Source: Sinomonas atrocyanea (lineage in GTDB: Bacteria > Actinomycetota > Actinomycetes > Actinomycetales > Micrococcaceae). From it: a stretch of 64,000 nucleotides of DNA. The translations under genes and the position numbers were made by a program. The DNA lies in assembly GCF_030812675.1 (NCBI RefSeq), contig NZ_JAUSTE010000005.1, positions 1 through 64,000 of the forward strand, in the 5' to 3' direction. Positions 29,173-37,706 of the stretch are shown here, one piece after another. Each line of letters opens with the position of its first letter. The stretch's first letter is position 1. The notes beneath the pieces were generated by a model. It was not told where the DNA came from. It saw only the letters and a program-made list of their open reading frames with translations, and ran no database searches.

Positions 29173-30387
29173 TCAGCGACCGCGCACGGTCGTGAAGAGC
29201 GCGGCGGTTCCGATGCCCCCGGCGGAGCTGATCATCGCCAGGCAGAGGGTCCCGTCCGGCAGGCCCTGGGCCCGGGCCAGGAGCCGGACCACGGAGACCG
29301 CGCCCGAGGCGCCGTAGGCGTGCCCGAGGGCGAGCGCGCCGCCGTCGGTGTTCAGGGCCCGATCCAGGTCCTCCCCGGTGAGACCGAGCCGGTCGATGCA
29401 TGCCAGGACCTGTCCCGCGAAGGCCTCGTTGAACTCGATCGCCCCGAGCTCCGCCGCCCGCACCCCGTGCCGGGCCAGGAGCTGCTCGGCGGCGACCACG
29501 GCCCCCAGGCCGAGGCGGCGCGGATCGACCCCCACGGTCTCGGCACCGAGGAAGGCCAGCGCGGCCCGGCCCTCACGGGGCGCAGGACCGCAGCCTGGGC
29601 CGAGCACGAGCGTGGCAGCAGCGCCGTCCGCGTCGCCGCAGGAGTTGCCGGCCGTCACCGTGCCCCCGGGCACGAACGCCGCGGGGAACCGGGCGAGCAG
29701 CCGCGCGTCGAGCCGGGGCCTCGGGCCGTTGTCCGCCGTGACCCAGTCCTCGGTGCCGGGAACGCGGACGGGGACCAGCTCGCCGTCGAACGCGCCGGAC
29801 GCCGCCGCCCGGAGCGCACGGGCGTGGCTGCGCAGTGCGAAGTCGTCCTGGCGCTCGCGGCCGATGCCGCCTTCGCGGGCCACGGTCTCGGCGGCGAACC
29901 CCATGTCGGGATCGGACGGCTCGGCCGCGGCCGGGTCACGGGGGGCGTGCTGGGCGCGCCGGTAGAACTCCACGGAGCCGTCGGGGCGGCGCCGCCCGCG
30001 CACCGGGGCCGTGCTGACGGACTCCGCTCCCCCGGCGAGGTACGCGGCGCCCGCGCCGGCCTGCACGAGCCGGCAGGCGAGCACGATCGCATCGAGGCCC
30101 GAGCCGCACTGCCGGTCCACCGTGATGCCCGGCAGCCGCTCGGGCAGCCCGGCAGTGAGCGCGCCGAGGCGGGCGAGGTTGCCGCCACCGCCGGCGGCGT
30201 TGCCGACGACGACGTCGGCGAGGTCCCGGGGCTCGACCGCGGACCGGTCCACGACCCCACGCAGGACCGCCCCCAGGAGCTCGTGGACCGGCACGCCGGC
30301 GAGCTCGGTCCCGGCCCGGGCGAGCGGCGTCCGCAGCCCCTCGACGATGAGCGGGGCCCCCTCCGGGCTACGCGAGGCGGCGGGCAC
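29173..30387 (-). CDS. Thiolase family protein with altered second catalytic Cys
   Basis: This is a 404-residue thiolase fold. The nucleophile is present (C94 in VDRQCGSGLDAI), as are NEAFAGQVLA and the histidine in GGALALGHAYGASG. The C-terminal motif, normally C-x-G-G-G-x-G with the base Cys, reads SSAGGIG, so the Cys position is Ser. It may still use acyl-CoA but with changed condensation or cleavage chemistry. It overlaps the upstream acyl-CoA ligase gene by 20 nt, so both are in one operon. The role is unknown; fatty-acid or biotin-precursor metabolism is possible given the neighbouring BioM/BioN genes. Confidence 0.85.
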   Translation of the reverse strand: MPAASRSPEGAPLIVEGLRTPLARAGTELAGVPVHELLGAVLRGVVDRSAVEPRDLADVVVGNAAGGGGNLARLGALTAGLPERLPGITVDRQCGSGLDAIVLACRLVQAGAGAAYLAGGAESVSTAPVRGRRRPDGSVEFYRRAQHAPRDPAAAEPSDPDMGFAAETVAREGGIGRERQDDFALRSHARALRAAASGAFDGELVPVRVPGTEDWVTADNGPRPRLDARLLARFPAAFVPGGTVTAGNSCGDADGAAATLVLGPGCGPAPREGRAALAFLGAETVGVDPRRLGLGAVVAAEQLLARHGVRAAELGAIEFNEAFAGQVLACIDRLGLTGEDLDRALNTDGGALALGHAYGASGAVSVVRLLARAQGLPDGTLCLAMISSAGGIGTAALFTTVRGR

Positions 30388-31777
30388 GCGGGTCCCCCTC
30401 GAGCACCCATCGCTGGAACTCGGTCCGGGAGAGCTTGCCGCGCTCGGTGACGGGCAGCTCGGCCAGCTCGACGTACTCGAGCGGGCGCTTCGCCGGGGCG
30501 AGGTGGCCCTCGAGTCCTGCCCGGAGCTGGAGCTGGCACAGCCCCGCGTGGGCGGGGACGATCCCGGCCACGATGCGCTGGCCGCGGACGTCGTCCGGGA
30601 TCCCCGCGACGACGACCTCCGCGACGCCGGGGATCATGGCCAGGGCCGCCTCGACCTCGTGGGGGTACACGTTGTGGCCGCCGGTGTTGACCATGTCCTG
30701 GGTCCGTCCGAGGACGTGGAGCTCGCCGTCGGCGAGGAACCCCTGGTCGCGCACCGTGCACCAGTCATCGAGCCGGGTGAACGCGTTCCCGTCGTCGCCC
30801 CACACGTAGCCGTCGGAGACGAGGGCGCTCCGCACGCAGATGTTCCCGGTCCGGCCCTCGGGGACGGGCGCTCCGGAGTCGTCGAGGATGGCCACCTCGA
30901 CGCCCTCGAAGGCACGGCCGACGCCGGTCCCCACCTCCGTCGCGGCGCTGCCCGGATCGTGGCTGCTCGAGGCGACGAAGCTCAGCTCGGAGGCGCCGTA
31001 GTACTCCCACACGACGGCGCGCGGGGCCCAGCGGCGCACCGCCTCGAGGGTGCGGCGGTCCAGCTTCTGGCCCGAGCACACCACGGCGGCCAGCCCGCTC
31101 GCGTCGACGTCCCCGGCCAGGCCGCGCTCGGCGAGGACCCGGAGCATGGTGGGCACGAGGACGAGGCGCGTGATGCCGCGCAGGGTGATCTCCGCATGCG
31201 CGTCCCCCACGTCGAACCCCGGCAGGGTGTGGAACGCCGCTCCGGCCCACAGGCATTCGGAGAGCGTGTAGAGGTTCAGGCTGGCCGAGAGCGGGCCGGG
31301 GGCGAGCACGCGGTCGCCGGAGGTGAGCCCGAACGCCGCGGCCGAGGCCTCGAACGAGCGTGCCCACGACCCGCGGGAGCGGCTGAAGCCCTTCGGCACG
31401 CTCGTGGTGCCCGAGGTGAGGCCCACGAGGAAGCTCGAGGCGGCGCTGCCGTCCCTGAGCTCCGTGGGCTCCAGGCGCCGCCCGGCGGGCGCGCCCCAGC
31501 GGTCCGCCAGGCGCGCCTCGACGTCGCGGGCCAGCTCGTCAGGCCAGACCGGGTCGAGCACCGCGCACTCGCGCTCGCCGGCCACCCCGGCCGCCCAGCG
31601 CACGGCGAAGTCCACGCTGTTGGGCGCGCGGAGCACCCCGGTGGGTTCACCCGAGGCCGCGAGCTCCGCGGCGGCGGCGTGCAGCTGCGCCCAGGAGAGC
31701 CGCTCGGGCCCGCACACCACTGCGGGCTCGTGCGGCTTCTCAGCGGCCCACCGCGCGAGCCGGTCCAGGAAGGGCAT
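30368..31777 (-). CDS. AMP-forming acyl-CoA synthetase family protein
   Basis: This is a 469-residue member of the ANL superfamily, which activates a carboxylic acid as acyl-AMP and then acyl-CoA. It shows the P-loop LTSGTTSVPKGF, YGASELSF, the hinge region LGRTQDMVNTGGHNVYPHEVE and the catalytic C-terminal lysine in TERGKLSRTEF. It is short for the family, mostly in the N-terminal region. The ATG at 31777 has a TAGGAT box 6 nt upstream and no ribosome site, so it is probably leaderless. It is the first gene of a two-gene operon with the thiolase. Confidence 0.88.
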   Translation of the reverse strand: MPFLDRLARWAAEKPHEPAVVCGPERLSWAQLHAAAAELAASGEPTGVLRAPNSVDFAVRWAAGVAGERECAVLDPVWPDELARDVEARLADRWGAPAGRRLEPTELRDGSAASSFLVGLTSGTTSVPKGFSRSRGSWARSFEASAAAFGLTSGDRVLAPGPLSASLNLYTLSECLWAGAAFHTLPGFDVGDAHAEITLRGITRLVLVPTMLRVLAERGLAGDVDASGLAAVVCSGQKLDRRTLEAVRRWAPRAVVWEYYGASELSFVASSSHDPGSAATEVGTGVGRAFEGVEVAILDDSGAPVPEGRTGNICVRSALVSDGYVWGDDGNAFTRLDDWCTVRDQGFLADGELHVLGRTQDMVNTGGHNVYPHEVEAALAMIPGVAEVVVAGIPDDVRGQRIVAGIVPAHAGLCQLQLRAGLEGHLAPAKRPLEYVELAELPVTERGKLSRTEFQRWVLEGDPRARRLA

Positions 31778-31783
31778 GGGGAA

Positions 31784-31789
31784 ATCCTA
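31784..31789 (-). promoter_or_regulatory. -10 box of leaderless promoter (acyl-CoA synthetase)
   Basis: TAGGAT on the minus strand lies 6 nt before the ATG at 31777. It is back to back with the metallopeptidase promoter, 41 bp away. Confidence 0.75.
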
Positions 31790-31830
31790 TCGGCGCGCCG
31801 GGGGTGCGGACCGGATCGTGACGCGGCGGC

Positions 31831-31836
31831 TAGCGT
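31831..31836 (+). promoter_or_regulatory. -10 box of leaderless promoter (metallopeptidase)
   Basis: TAGCGT lies 6 nt before the ATG at 31843, with no Shine-Dalgarno sequence. Confidence 0.65.
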
Positions 31837-31842
31837 AGGTCC

Positions 31843-32745
31843 ATGAGCTTCAACGATGGCAGCCAGCTGGACCCGTCCCAGGTCGAGGACCGGCGCGGCG
31901 GCGGTGGAGGGCTGGGCCGCGGGCCGCTGATCGGCGGCGGCGTGGGCGCCCTCCTCGTGCTCGCGCTCACCCTCCTGGGGGTGAATCCGGGGCTCCTCGG
32001 CGACCTCACCGGCGGCTCCGGCCAGTCCGGGACGGCCACCGGCCCGGCCAGCGTCGGCACGGGCCAGTGCCGCACGGGCGCCGACGCCGCACAGCGGCTC
32101 GACTGCCGAATCGTCGGGACGGTCAACAGCGTCAACGCCTTCTGGGCGGGCTACCTGCCCTCGCAGGGAGTCCGCTATACCCGGCCCAAGGCGGTCGTGT
32201 TCAGCGGGCAGACCTCGACCGCGTGCGGGCCGGCGACGACGGCGGTCGGCCCGTTCTACTGCTCCGGGGACGTCACCGCGTACTTCGACCCGGGCTTCTT
32301 CGACGAGCTCGTGACCCGGTTCGGGTCCTCGGGAGGGCCGCTGGCCCAGGAGTACGTGGTGGCCCACGAGTTCGGGCACCACGTCCAGGACCTCGTCGGC
32401 ACCCTCGGCTACGCCCAGAAAGACCCCCAGGGACCCGAGTCCGGGAGCGTGCGCGTGGAGCTCCAGGCGGACTGCCTCGCCGGCATGTGGGCCCACTATG
32501 CGAGCACCATCGACGACCCCTCCACGGGCAAGCCGTACCTGCAGCCGATCACCCAGAAGGACGTCCAGGACGCGCTCTCCGCCGCCGCCTCCGTGGGGGA
32601 CGACAGGATCCAGAAGTCCGCGACCGGCCGCGCGGATCCCGAGAGCTACACGCACGGGACGAGCCAGCAGCGCCAGACGTGGTTCATGCGCGGCTTCAGC
32701 GGCGGGGACCTCAAGCAGTGCAACACCCTCACGGGGCGCGTCTAG
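31843..32745 (+). CDS. Neutral zinc metallopeptidase (YpfJ family)
   Basis: This is a 300-residue membrane-anchored peptidase. The Gly-rich cytoplasmic start (residues 1-25) is followed by one transmembrane helix (GGGVGALLVLALTLLGV) and an external catalytic domain. The zinc site is HEFGHH at residues 175-180, and the downstream ELQADCLAGMW provides the third ligand region. Family proteins are DUF2342/YpfJ-like neutral zinc peptidases of unknown substrate. It is alone, divergent from the acyl-CoA synthetase gene and convergent with sufT. Confidence 0.9.
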   Translation: MSFNDGSQLDPSQVEDRRGGGGGLGRGPLIGGGVGALLVLALTLLGVNPGLLGDLTGGSGQSGTATGPASVGTGQCRTGADAAQRLDCRIVGTVNSVNAFWAGYLPSQGVRYTRPKAVVFSGQTSTACGPATTAVGPFYCSGDVTAYFDPGFFDELVTRFGSSGGPLAQEYVVAHEFGHHVQDLVGTLGYAQKDPQGPESGSVRVELQADCLAGMWAHYASTIDDPSTGKPYLQPITQKDVQDALSAAASVGDDRIQKSATGRADPESYTHGTSQQRQTWFMRGFSGGDLKQCNTLTGRV

Positions 32746-32765
32746 CGTCCTTCCGCCGGCTGGAC

Positions 32766-32819
32766 GCACGACGGCGGCCGCTCGCCTTCCGCGGGGAAGG
32801 TGACCGGCCGCCGTCGTGC
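32766..32819. terminator. Long hairpin between metallopeptidase gene and sufT
   Basis: GCACGACGGCGGCC at 32766-32779 pairs perfectly with 32806-32819. The loop contains a second small hairpin (CCTTCC with GGAAGG). It sits between two convergent genes and can act in both directions. Its arms share GCACGACGGCGG with the hairpin at 9007-9038. Confidence 0.7.
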
Positions 32820-32853
32820 TCTCGCGGGGGCGGGCCCTGAAGGGGCCCTCTGC

Positions 32854-33183
32854 TCAGATGTTGAAGCCGAGGGCGCGCATCTGGTCGCGGCCGTCCTCGG
32901 TGATCCGCTCGGGACCCCATGGCGGCATCCACACCCAGTTGAGGCGCCACTCGTCGACAACGCCGTCGAGGACCTTGCCGACCTGTTCTTCGAGGATGTC
33001 CGTGAGCGGGCATGCGGCGGTCGTGAGCGTCATGCTGATCAGCAGCGCCCCGTCCTCGCCGTACTCGAGCCCATAGACGAGCCCCAGGTCCACGACGTTG
33101 ACGCCGAGCTCGGGGTCGATCACGTCCTTGAGACGCTCCTCGACGTCCTCGAGCGATGTCGGTGCGGGCTGGATCTCTGTCAT
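32854..33183 (-). CDS. sufT: SufT-like Fe-S cluster assembly protein (DUF59)
   Basis: This is a 109-residue MIP18/DUF59 protein with DPELGVNVVDLGLVYGL and the conserved cysteine in TTAACPLTDILEEQ. It supports maturation of Fe-S proteins. The ATG at 33183 is placed 5 nt after a GGAAGG site; a GTG codon directly before it is less likely. It is the last gene of the sufR-B-D-C-T operon, 40 nt after sufC. In many Actinobacteria sufS and sufU lie between sufC and this gene, but they are absent here. Confidence 0.9.
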   Translation of the reverse strand: MTEIQPAPTSLEDVEERLKDVIDPELGVNVVDLGLVYGLEYGEDGALLISMTLTTAACPLTDILEEQVGKVLDGVVDEWRLNWVWMPPWGPERITEDGRDQMRALGFNI

Positions 33184-33223
33184 CACTGCCTTCCCAGTGT
33201 CGAAGTGGTGGCGGCGGCCCGGG

Positions 33224-34000
33224 TCAGGCCGTGGCCGTCGCGGAGCCGGCGCCCGTGAGGAAGCGGTCGTAGCCCTCGTCCTCGAGGCGGTCGGCGAGCT
33301 CGGGGCCGCCCTGCTCCGCGATGCGGCCGTCCACGAACACGTGCACGAACTGCGGCTTGATGTAGCGCAGGATCCGCGTGTAGTGGGTGATGAGGAGGGT
33401 GCCCATGTTGCCCTCGGCGTGGGCGCGGTTGACGCCCTCCGAGACGACCTTGAGGGCGTCGACGTCGAGGCCGGAGTCGGTCTCGTCGAGGATCGCGAAC
33501 TTCGGCTTGAACAGCTCGAGCTGGAGGATCTCGACGCGCTTCTTCTCGCCGCCGGAGAAGCCCTCGTTGACGTTGCGCTGGGCGAAGTCCGCGTCGATGC
33601 GCAGCTGCTCCATGGCCGCCTTGACGTCCTTGGTCCAGTGGCGGATGGCCGGGGTCTCGCCGTCGATCGCGGTCTTCGCGGTGCGCAGGAAGTTCGTCAT
33701 GGTGACGCCCGGGATCTCCACCGGGTACTGCATCGCGAGGAAGAGGCCCGCGCGGGCGCGCTCGTCCACGCTCATCGCGAGGACGTCCTCGCCGTCGAGC
33801 GTGATCGAGCCCGAGGTGACGGTGTAGCGCGGGTGGCCCGCGATCGTCGAGGCGAGGGTGGACTTGCCGGAGCCGTTCGGGCCCATGATGGCGTGCGTCT
33901 CCCCCGTCTTGACGGTGAGGGTGACACCCTTGAGGATCTCCTTGACGCCCTGCTCGGTCTCGATCGAGACGTGCAGGTCCTTGATCTCCAGTGTGGACAT
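33224..34000 (-). CDS. sufC: Fe-S cluster assembly ATPase SufC
   Basis: This is a 258-residue ABC ATPase that powers the SufBCD scaffold. It shows Walker A GPNGSGKST, signature SGGEKKRVEI, Walker B FAILDETDSGLD and the His switch ITHYTRIL, all in the SufC-specific forms. It is cytoplasmic and forms a complex with the products of the two upstream genes. The ATG follows a GGAG site and is 48 nt after sufD. Confidence 0.96.
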   Translation of the reverse strand: MSTLEIKDLHVSIETEQGVKEILKGVTLTVKTGETHAIMGPNGSGKSTLASTIAGHPRYTVTSGSITLDGEDVLAMSVDERARAGLFLAMQYPVEIPGVTMTNFLRTAKTAIDGETPAIRHWTKDVKAAMEQLRIDADFAQRNVNEGFSGGEKKRVEILQLELFKPKFAILDETDSGLDVDALKVVSEGVNRAHAEGNMGTLLITHYTRILRYIKPQFVHVFVDGRIAEQGGPELADRLEDEGYDRFLTGAGSATATA

Positions 34001-34048
34001 GTGTGTTCTCCTACTGCCCGGCGGGCCGGGCTGGCCTAAAGGTCGTTG

Positions 34049-35329
34049 TCAGTTCTCGCCGGCTTCGAGCTCGCGCTCGACGGCTTCGGTCAGGTGGTCC
34101 TCGATGCCCTGGACGCCGATCTTCTGGATGATCTCGTTCAGGAAGCCGCGCACCACGAGCCGGCGGGCCACATCCTCGGGGATGCCGCGCGCCATGAGGT
34201 AGAACAGGTGCTCGTCGTCGAAGCGGCCGGTCGCGCTCGCGTGGCCGGCGCCCTCGATGAGGCCGGTCTCGATCTCGAGGTTCGGCACGGAGTCCGCGCG
34301 GCAGCCGTCGGTGAGGACCAGGTTCTGGTTCTTCTCGTAGCTGTCGGTGCCCTCGGCCTGCTTCTGGATCAGCACGTCGCCGACCCACACCGCGCGCGCG
34401 TCCTTGCCCTGGAGGGCGCCCTTGTACAGGACGTTGGAGACGCAGTTGGGCTGGGCGTGGTCCACGTAGGTGCGGTGCTCGAGGTGCTGGCCGGCGTCGG
34501 CGAAGTAGAGGCCGTAGAGCTCGACCTCGCCGCCGGGGGCCGCGAACCGGGCCGTCGGGGTCATGCGGACGAGCGAGCCGCCCAGGCTGACGACGATGTG
34601 CTTCAGGTGCGCGTCGCGGCCCACCTTGACCTGCTGGCTCGAGGCGTGGACCGAGGTGTCGGCCCACTCCTGCAGGGTCACGAGCGTCAGGTCGGCGCCG
34701 TCCTCGAGGACGACCTCGACGTTCTCGGACACGACAGCCTCGCCGACGTGGTTGAGCACGACGACGGCGCGGGAGCCCTGCTCGGCGACCACGACGAGGT
34801 GCTGGGCGGCGGGGGCGGAGCCCGCTCCGGTCAGGGTCACGAGGACCCGCTCGGCCAGCTCGGCGCCCGCGGGCACCGTGACGACCGTGGCCTCGGTGAA
34901 GTGCGCCCACGCGTTGGCGGAGACGCGGTCCTCGGGGATGCCGGCCGAGCCGATGCGGGCGTCGTCGCGGCCCACCGTCTCGACGCGGACCTGATCGGGT
35001 CCCTCGACGGCGACGGCCGGGGCGGCGCCGTCGAGCGCCGCGCTGTGCAGCCCGCCGAGCCGCTTGAGGGGCGTGAAGCGCCACTCCTCCTCGGTGCCCT
35101 TCAGCGCGGGGAAGTCCTCGAGCCGGTAGGACGTCAGGCGCCCGGCACGCGAGCTGTCGGGGATGCCGTAGCCCCCGCCGTGCGAGTGGGCCTTCGACGC
35201 TGCGCCGCCCAGCGGGGAGGCGACGGCCTCGACCGGGCTCAGGCTCTCGCCCTCCTCCGTGAGGCCGGGGATCGACGGGGTGCCGATGCGGGCCTTCTCT
35301 GCGGTCTTCTCTTCGGTCATCTCAGTCAT
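34049..35329 (-). CDS. sufD: Fe-S cluster assembly protein SufD
   Basis: This is a 426-residue scaffold subunit with the right-handed beta-helix core shared with SufB. Diagnostic segments are EEEWRFTPLKRL near the N-terminus, YVDHAQPNCVSNVLYKGAL and the C-terminal LFYLMARGIPEDVARRL. The N-terminal 60 residues are variable. The ATG shares one base with the sufB stop (TGATG), so translation is coupled. It forms SufBC2D with its neighbours, on which 4Fe-4S clusters are built. Confidence 0.95.
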   Translation of the reverse strand: MTEMTEEKTAEKARIGTPSIPGLTEEGESLSPVEAVASPLGGAASKAHSHGGGYGIPDSSRAGRLTSYRLEDFPALKGTEEEWRFTPLKRLGGLHSAALDGAAPAVAVEGPDQVRVETVGRDDARIGSAGIPEDRVSANAWAHFTEATVVTVPAGAELAERVLVTLTGAGSAPAAQHLVVVAEQGSRAVVVLNHVGEAVVSENVEVVLEDGADLTLVTLQEWADTSVHASSQQVKVGRDAHLKHIVVSLGGSLVRMTPTARFAAPGGEVELYGLYFADAGQHLEHRTYVDHAQPNCVSNVLYKGALQGKDARAVWVGDVLIQKQAEGTDSYEKNQNLVLTDGCRADSVPNLEIETGLIEGAGHASATGRFDDEHLFYLMARGIPEDVARRLVVRGFLNEIIQKIGVQGIEDHLTEAVERELEAGEN

Positions 35330-36816
35330 CAGCCGACGGACCCTTCCATCTGCAGTTCGATCAGGCGGTTCAGCTCGAGGGCGTACTCCATGGGGAGCTC
35401 GCGGGCGATCGGCTCGATGAAGCCGCGCACGATCATCGCCATCGCCTCGTCCTCGGGCAGGCCGCGGGACATGAGGTAGAAGAGCTGCTCCTCGGACACC
35501 CGCGAGACGGTCGCCTCGTGGCCGAGCACGACGTCGTCCTCGCGGATGTCGATGTACGGGTACGTGTCCGAGCGGGAGACCGTGTCGACGAGCAGGGCGT
35601 CGCAGCGGACCGTGTTGGCGGAGTGCTTCGCCCCCTCGCGGACCTGGACGAGGCCGCGGTACGCCGCACGGCCGCCGCCGCGGGCCACGGACTTGGACAC
35701 GATCGAGGACTTCGTGTTGGGCGCGATGTGCACCATCTTTGAGCCCGTGTCCTGGTGCTGGCCCTCGCCCGCGAACGCGATCGAGAGCGTCTCGCCCTTC
35801 GCGTGCTCGCCCACGAGGTACACCGCCGGGTACTTCATGGTGACCTTCGAGCCGATGTTGCCGTCGATCCACTCCATCGTCGCGCCCTCATGGCAGATGG
35901 CGCGCTTGGTGACGAGGTTGTAGACGTTGTTCGACCAGTTCTGGATGGTCGTGTAGCGCACGCGGGCGCCCTTCTTCACGACGATCTCGACGACGGCCGA
36001 GTGCAGCGAGTCGGAGGTGTAGATCGGGGCGGTGCAGCCCTCGATGTAGTGGACGTAGGAGTCCTCGTCCGCGATGATGAGCGTCCGCTCGAACTGGCCC
36101 ATGTTCTCCGTGTTGATGCGGAAGTAGGCCTGCAGCGGGATCTCGACGTGGACGCCCTTGGGGACATACACGAACGAGCCGCCGGACCACACGGCCGTGT
36201 TGAGGGAGGCGAACTTGTTGTCGCCCACCGGGATCACGGTGCCGAAGTACTCCTGGAAGAACTCGGGGTGCTCCTTGAGGGCGGTGTCCGTGTCGAGGAA
36301 GACCACGCCCTGGGCCTCGAGGTCCTCGCGGATCTGGTGGTAGACGACCTCGGACTCGTACTGGGCCGCGACGCCGGCCACGAGGCGGGACCGCTCGGCC
36401 TCGGGGATGCCGAGCTTCTCGTAGGTGTTGCGGATGTCCTCGGGGAGATCCTCCCAGGACTGCGCCTGCTTCTCGGTGGAGCGGACGAAGTACTTGATGT
36501 TGTCGAAGTCGATCCCGGAGAGGTCGGCGCCCCACAGCGGCATCGGCTTGCGGTCGAAGTACTTCAGGCCCTTCAGGCGCGTCTCGAGCATCCACTCGGG
36601 CTCGCCCTTCTTGGCGGAGATGTCCCGGACCACGTCCTCGTTGAGGCCGCGGCGCGCGTTCGCGCCGGCGTCGTCCTTGTCGGCCCACCCGTACTCGTAC
36701 GTGCCGATCCCGTGGAGCTCGGGGTTCTTCTCCAGGATCTCCGCGATCACCGTTGACCCGGCGCCGGCCTGGCCCCCGGCCGTCGCGGCGCGGTTCTCAG
36801 CTAATTGATCCGTCAT
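35329..36816 (-). CDS. sufB: Fe-S cluster assembly protein SufB
   Basis: This is a 495-residue scaffold protein of the usual length, with no intein, unlike some mycobacterial SufB. Conserved blocks include [28 protein letters not shown] with the cluster-related Cys, the RCDALLVD segment and [15 protein letters not shown]. The ATG shares one base with the sufR stop. It is the main scaffold on which clusters are assembled. Confidence 0.96.
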   Translation of the reverse strand: MTDQLAENRAATAGGQAGAGSTVIAEILEKNPELHGIGTYEYGWADKDDAGANARRGLNEDVVRDISAKKGEPEWMLETRLKGLKYFDRKPMPLWGADLSGIDFDNIKYFVRSTEKQAQSWEDLPEDIRNTYEKLGIPEAERSRLVAGVAAQYESEVVYHQIREDLEAQGVVFLDTDTALKEHPEFFQEYFGTVIPVGDNKFASLNTAVWSGGSFVYVPKGVHVEIPLQAYFRINTENMGQFERTLIIADEDSYVHYIEGCTAPIYTSDSLHSAVVEIVVKKGARVRYTTIQNWSNNVYNLVTKRAICHEGATMEWIDGNIGSKVTMKYPAVYLVGEHAKGETLSIAFAGEGQHQDTGSKMVHIAPNTKSSIVSKSVARGGGRAAYRGLVQVREGAKHSANTVRCDALLVDTVSRSDTYPYIDIREDDVVLGHEATVSRVSEEQLFYLMSRGLPEDEAMAMIVRGFIEPIARELPMEYALELNRLIELQMEGSVG

Positions 36817-37562
36817 CACGGCCTCTCTTGCTGGTTGGTTGCGGTCTCCGCGCCGGGCAGCTTCAGCTGGCCCCGCCCGGTAGGTATGTGGGTCGTGCAC
36901 ACGTGCCCGCCCTGCGCGAGGGTGGAGAGCCTGCGGACGTCCACGCCGAGGAGGCGTGAGAACGCCGCCGTCTCGCTGTCGCAGAAGACGGGGAACTCCG
37001 CGGCGAGCTGCTGCACGGGGCAGTGCCCCTGGCACAGCTGGACGCTGCCCAAGTGGACCGGCAGCGGCGCCTTGCCCTGGACCGAGGCAGAGGAGGCCAC
37101 GAAGCCGTCCGCCGTGAGCGCCTCGGCGAGGGCCCTGGCCCTCGCCGCGATGTCCTCGCCCGCCGCGTCCACGAGCGGCTGGTAGCGCCGCTCCATGGCG
37201 GCGAAGCGCTCATGCGCGAAGTCCTCGACGGCGCCGGGGCCACCGAGCTCGCCCAGCCGCTCGAGCGCCTTGCGCGCGATCGCCAAGTAGTCGTCGCCGA
37301 TGGTGGACTGGCCCCTGGAGGTCAGCACGTACCGCCGGGCGGGCCGCCCCGCGCCGGCGCCGGACGTCACCACCCGCTTGACCTCCACGACGCCGGCCCC
37401 GGTGAGGGCGTCGAGGTGGCGGCGGACCGCTGCGGGCGTCACGTTGAGCATCTCGCCCAGCTCAGCGGCGCTGACGGGCCCGTGCTCGAGGACCGCGCTC
37501 AGGACGCGGTCCCGCGTGCGGTCCTCAGCGTCGGCCCGGGCATCGGGCTTCGGGGAGGTCAC
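36816..37562 (-). CDS. sufR: SufR-type Fe-S sensing repressor
   Basis: This is a protein of about 248 residues. It has an N-terminal winged helix ([19 protein letters not shown]) of the ArsR/DeoR type. The C-terminal region has cysteines that can hold an Fe-S cluster ([10 protein letters not shown], then PVFCDSE, then [10 protein letters not shown]). Known SufR proteins repress the suf operon when they carry a cluster. It heads the operon. The start is uncertain: GTG codons at 37562 and 37571 both fit, and the frame stays open for a further 37 codons. A palindrome lies directly upstream and may be its own operator. Confidence 0.92.
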   Translation of the reverse strand: MTSPKPDARADAEDRTRDRVLSAVLEHGPVSAAELGEMLNVTPAAVRRHLDALTGAGVVEVKRVVTSGAGAGRPARRYVLTSRGQSTIGDDYLAIARKALERLGELGGPGAVEDFAHERFAAMERRYQPLVDAAGEDIAARARALAEALTADGFVASSASVQGKAPLPVHLGSVQLCQGHCPVQQLAAEFPVFCDSETAAFSRLLGVDVRRLSTLAQGGHVCTTHIPTGRGQLKLPGAETATNQQERP

Positions 37563-37572
37563 GGAATACACA

Positions 37573-37587
37573 AGACAATCATTGCCT
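37573..37587. promoter_or_regulatory. Candidate SufR operator palindrome
   Basis: AGACAATCATTGCCT contains the palindrome CAATCATTG with partly symmetric flanks. It lies 2 to 11 nt upstream of the possible sufR starts and overlaps an AT-rich stretch, the only such stretch nearby. Its position suits autorepression of the suf operon. No binding motif for this species is known to me, so this is inference. Confidence 0.4.
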
Positions 37588-37694
37588 AATATGCCCCGGG
37601 TCTCCAGTAAGGAGATGCTTATCACGCCCTCGGCGGAAAGTGCGCTCACGGCGGGGGCCGCCGCCGTCCACAGGGAACGCACTACTACCTTGCG

Positions 37695-37700
37695 TAGAAT
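37695..37700 (+). promoter_or_regulatory. -10 box of leaderless promoter (ABC ATPase)
   Basis: TAGAAT lies 6 nt before the GTG start at 37707, with no ribosome site. It decides the start of the ABC ATPase gene. Confidence 0.75.
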
Positions 37701-37706
37701 GGCCGG

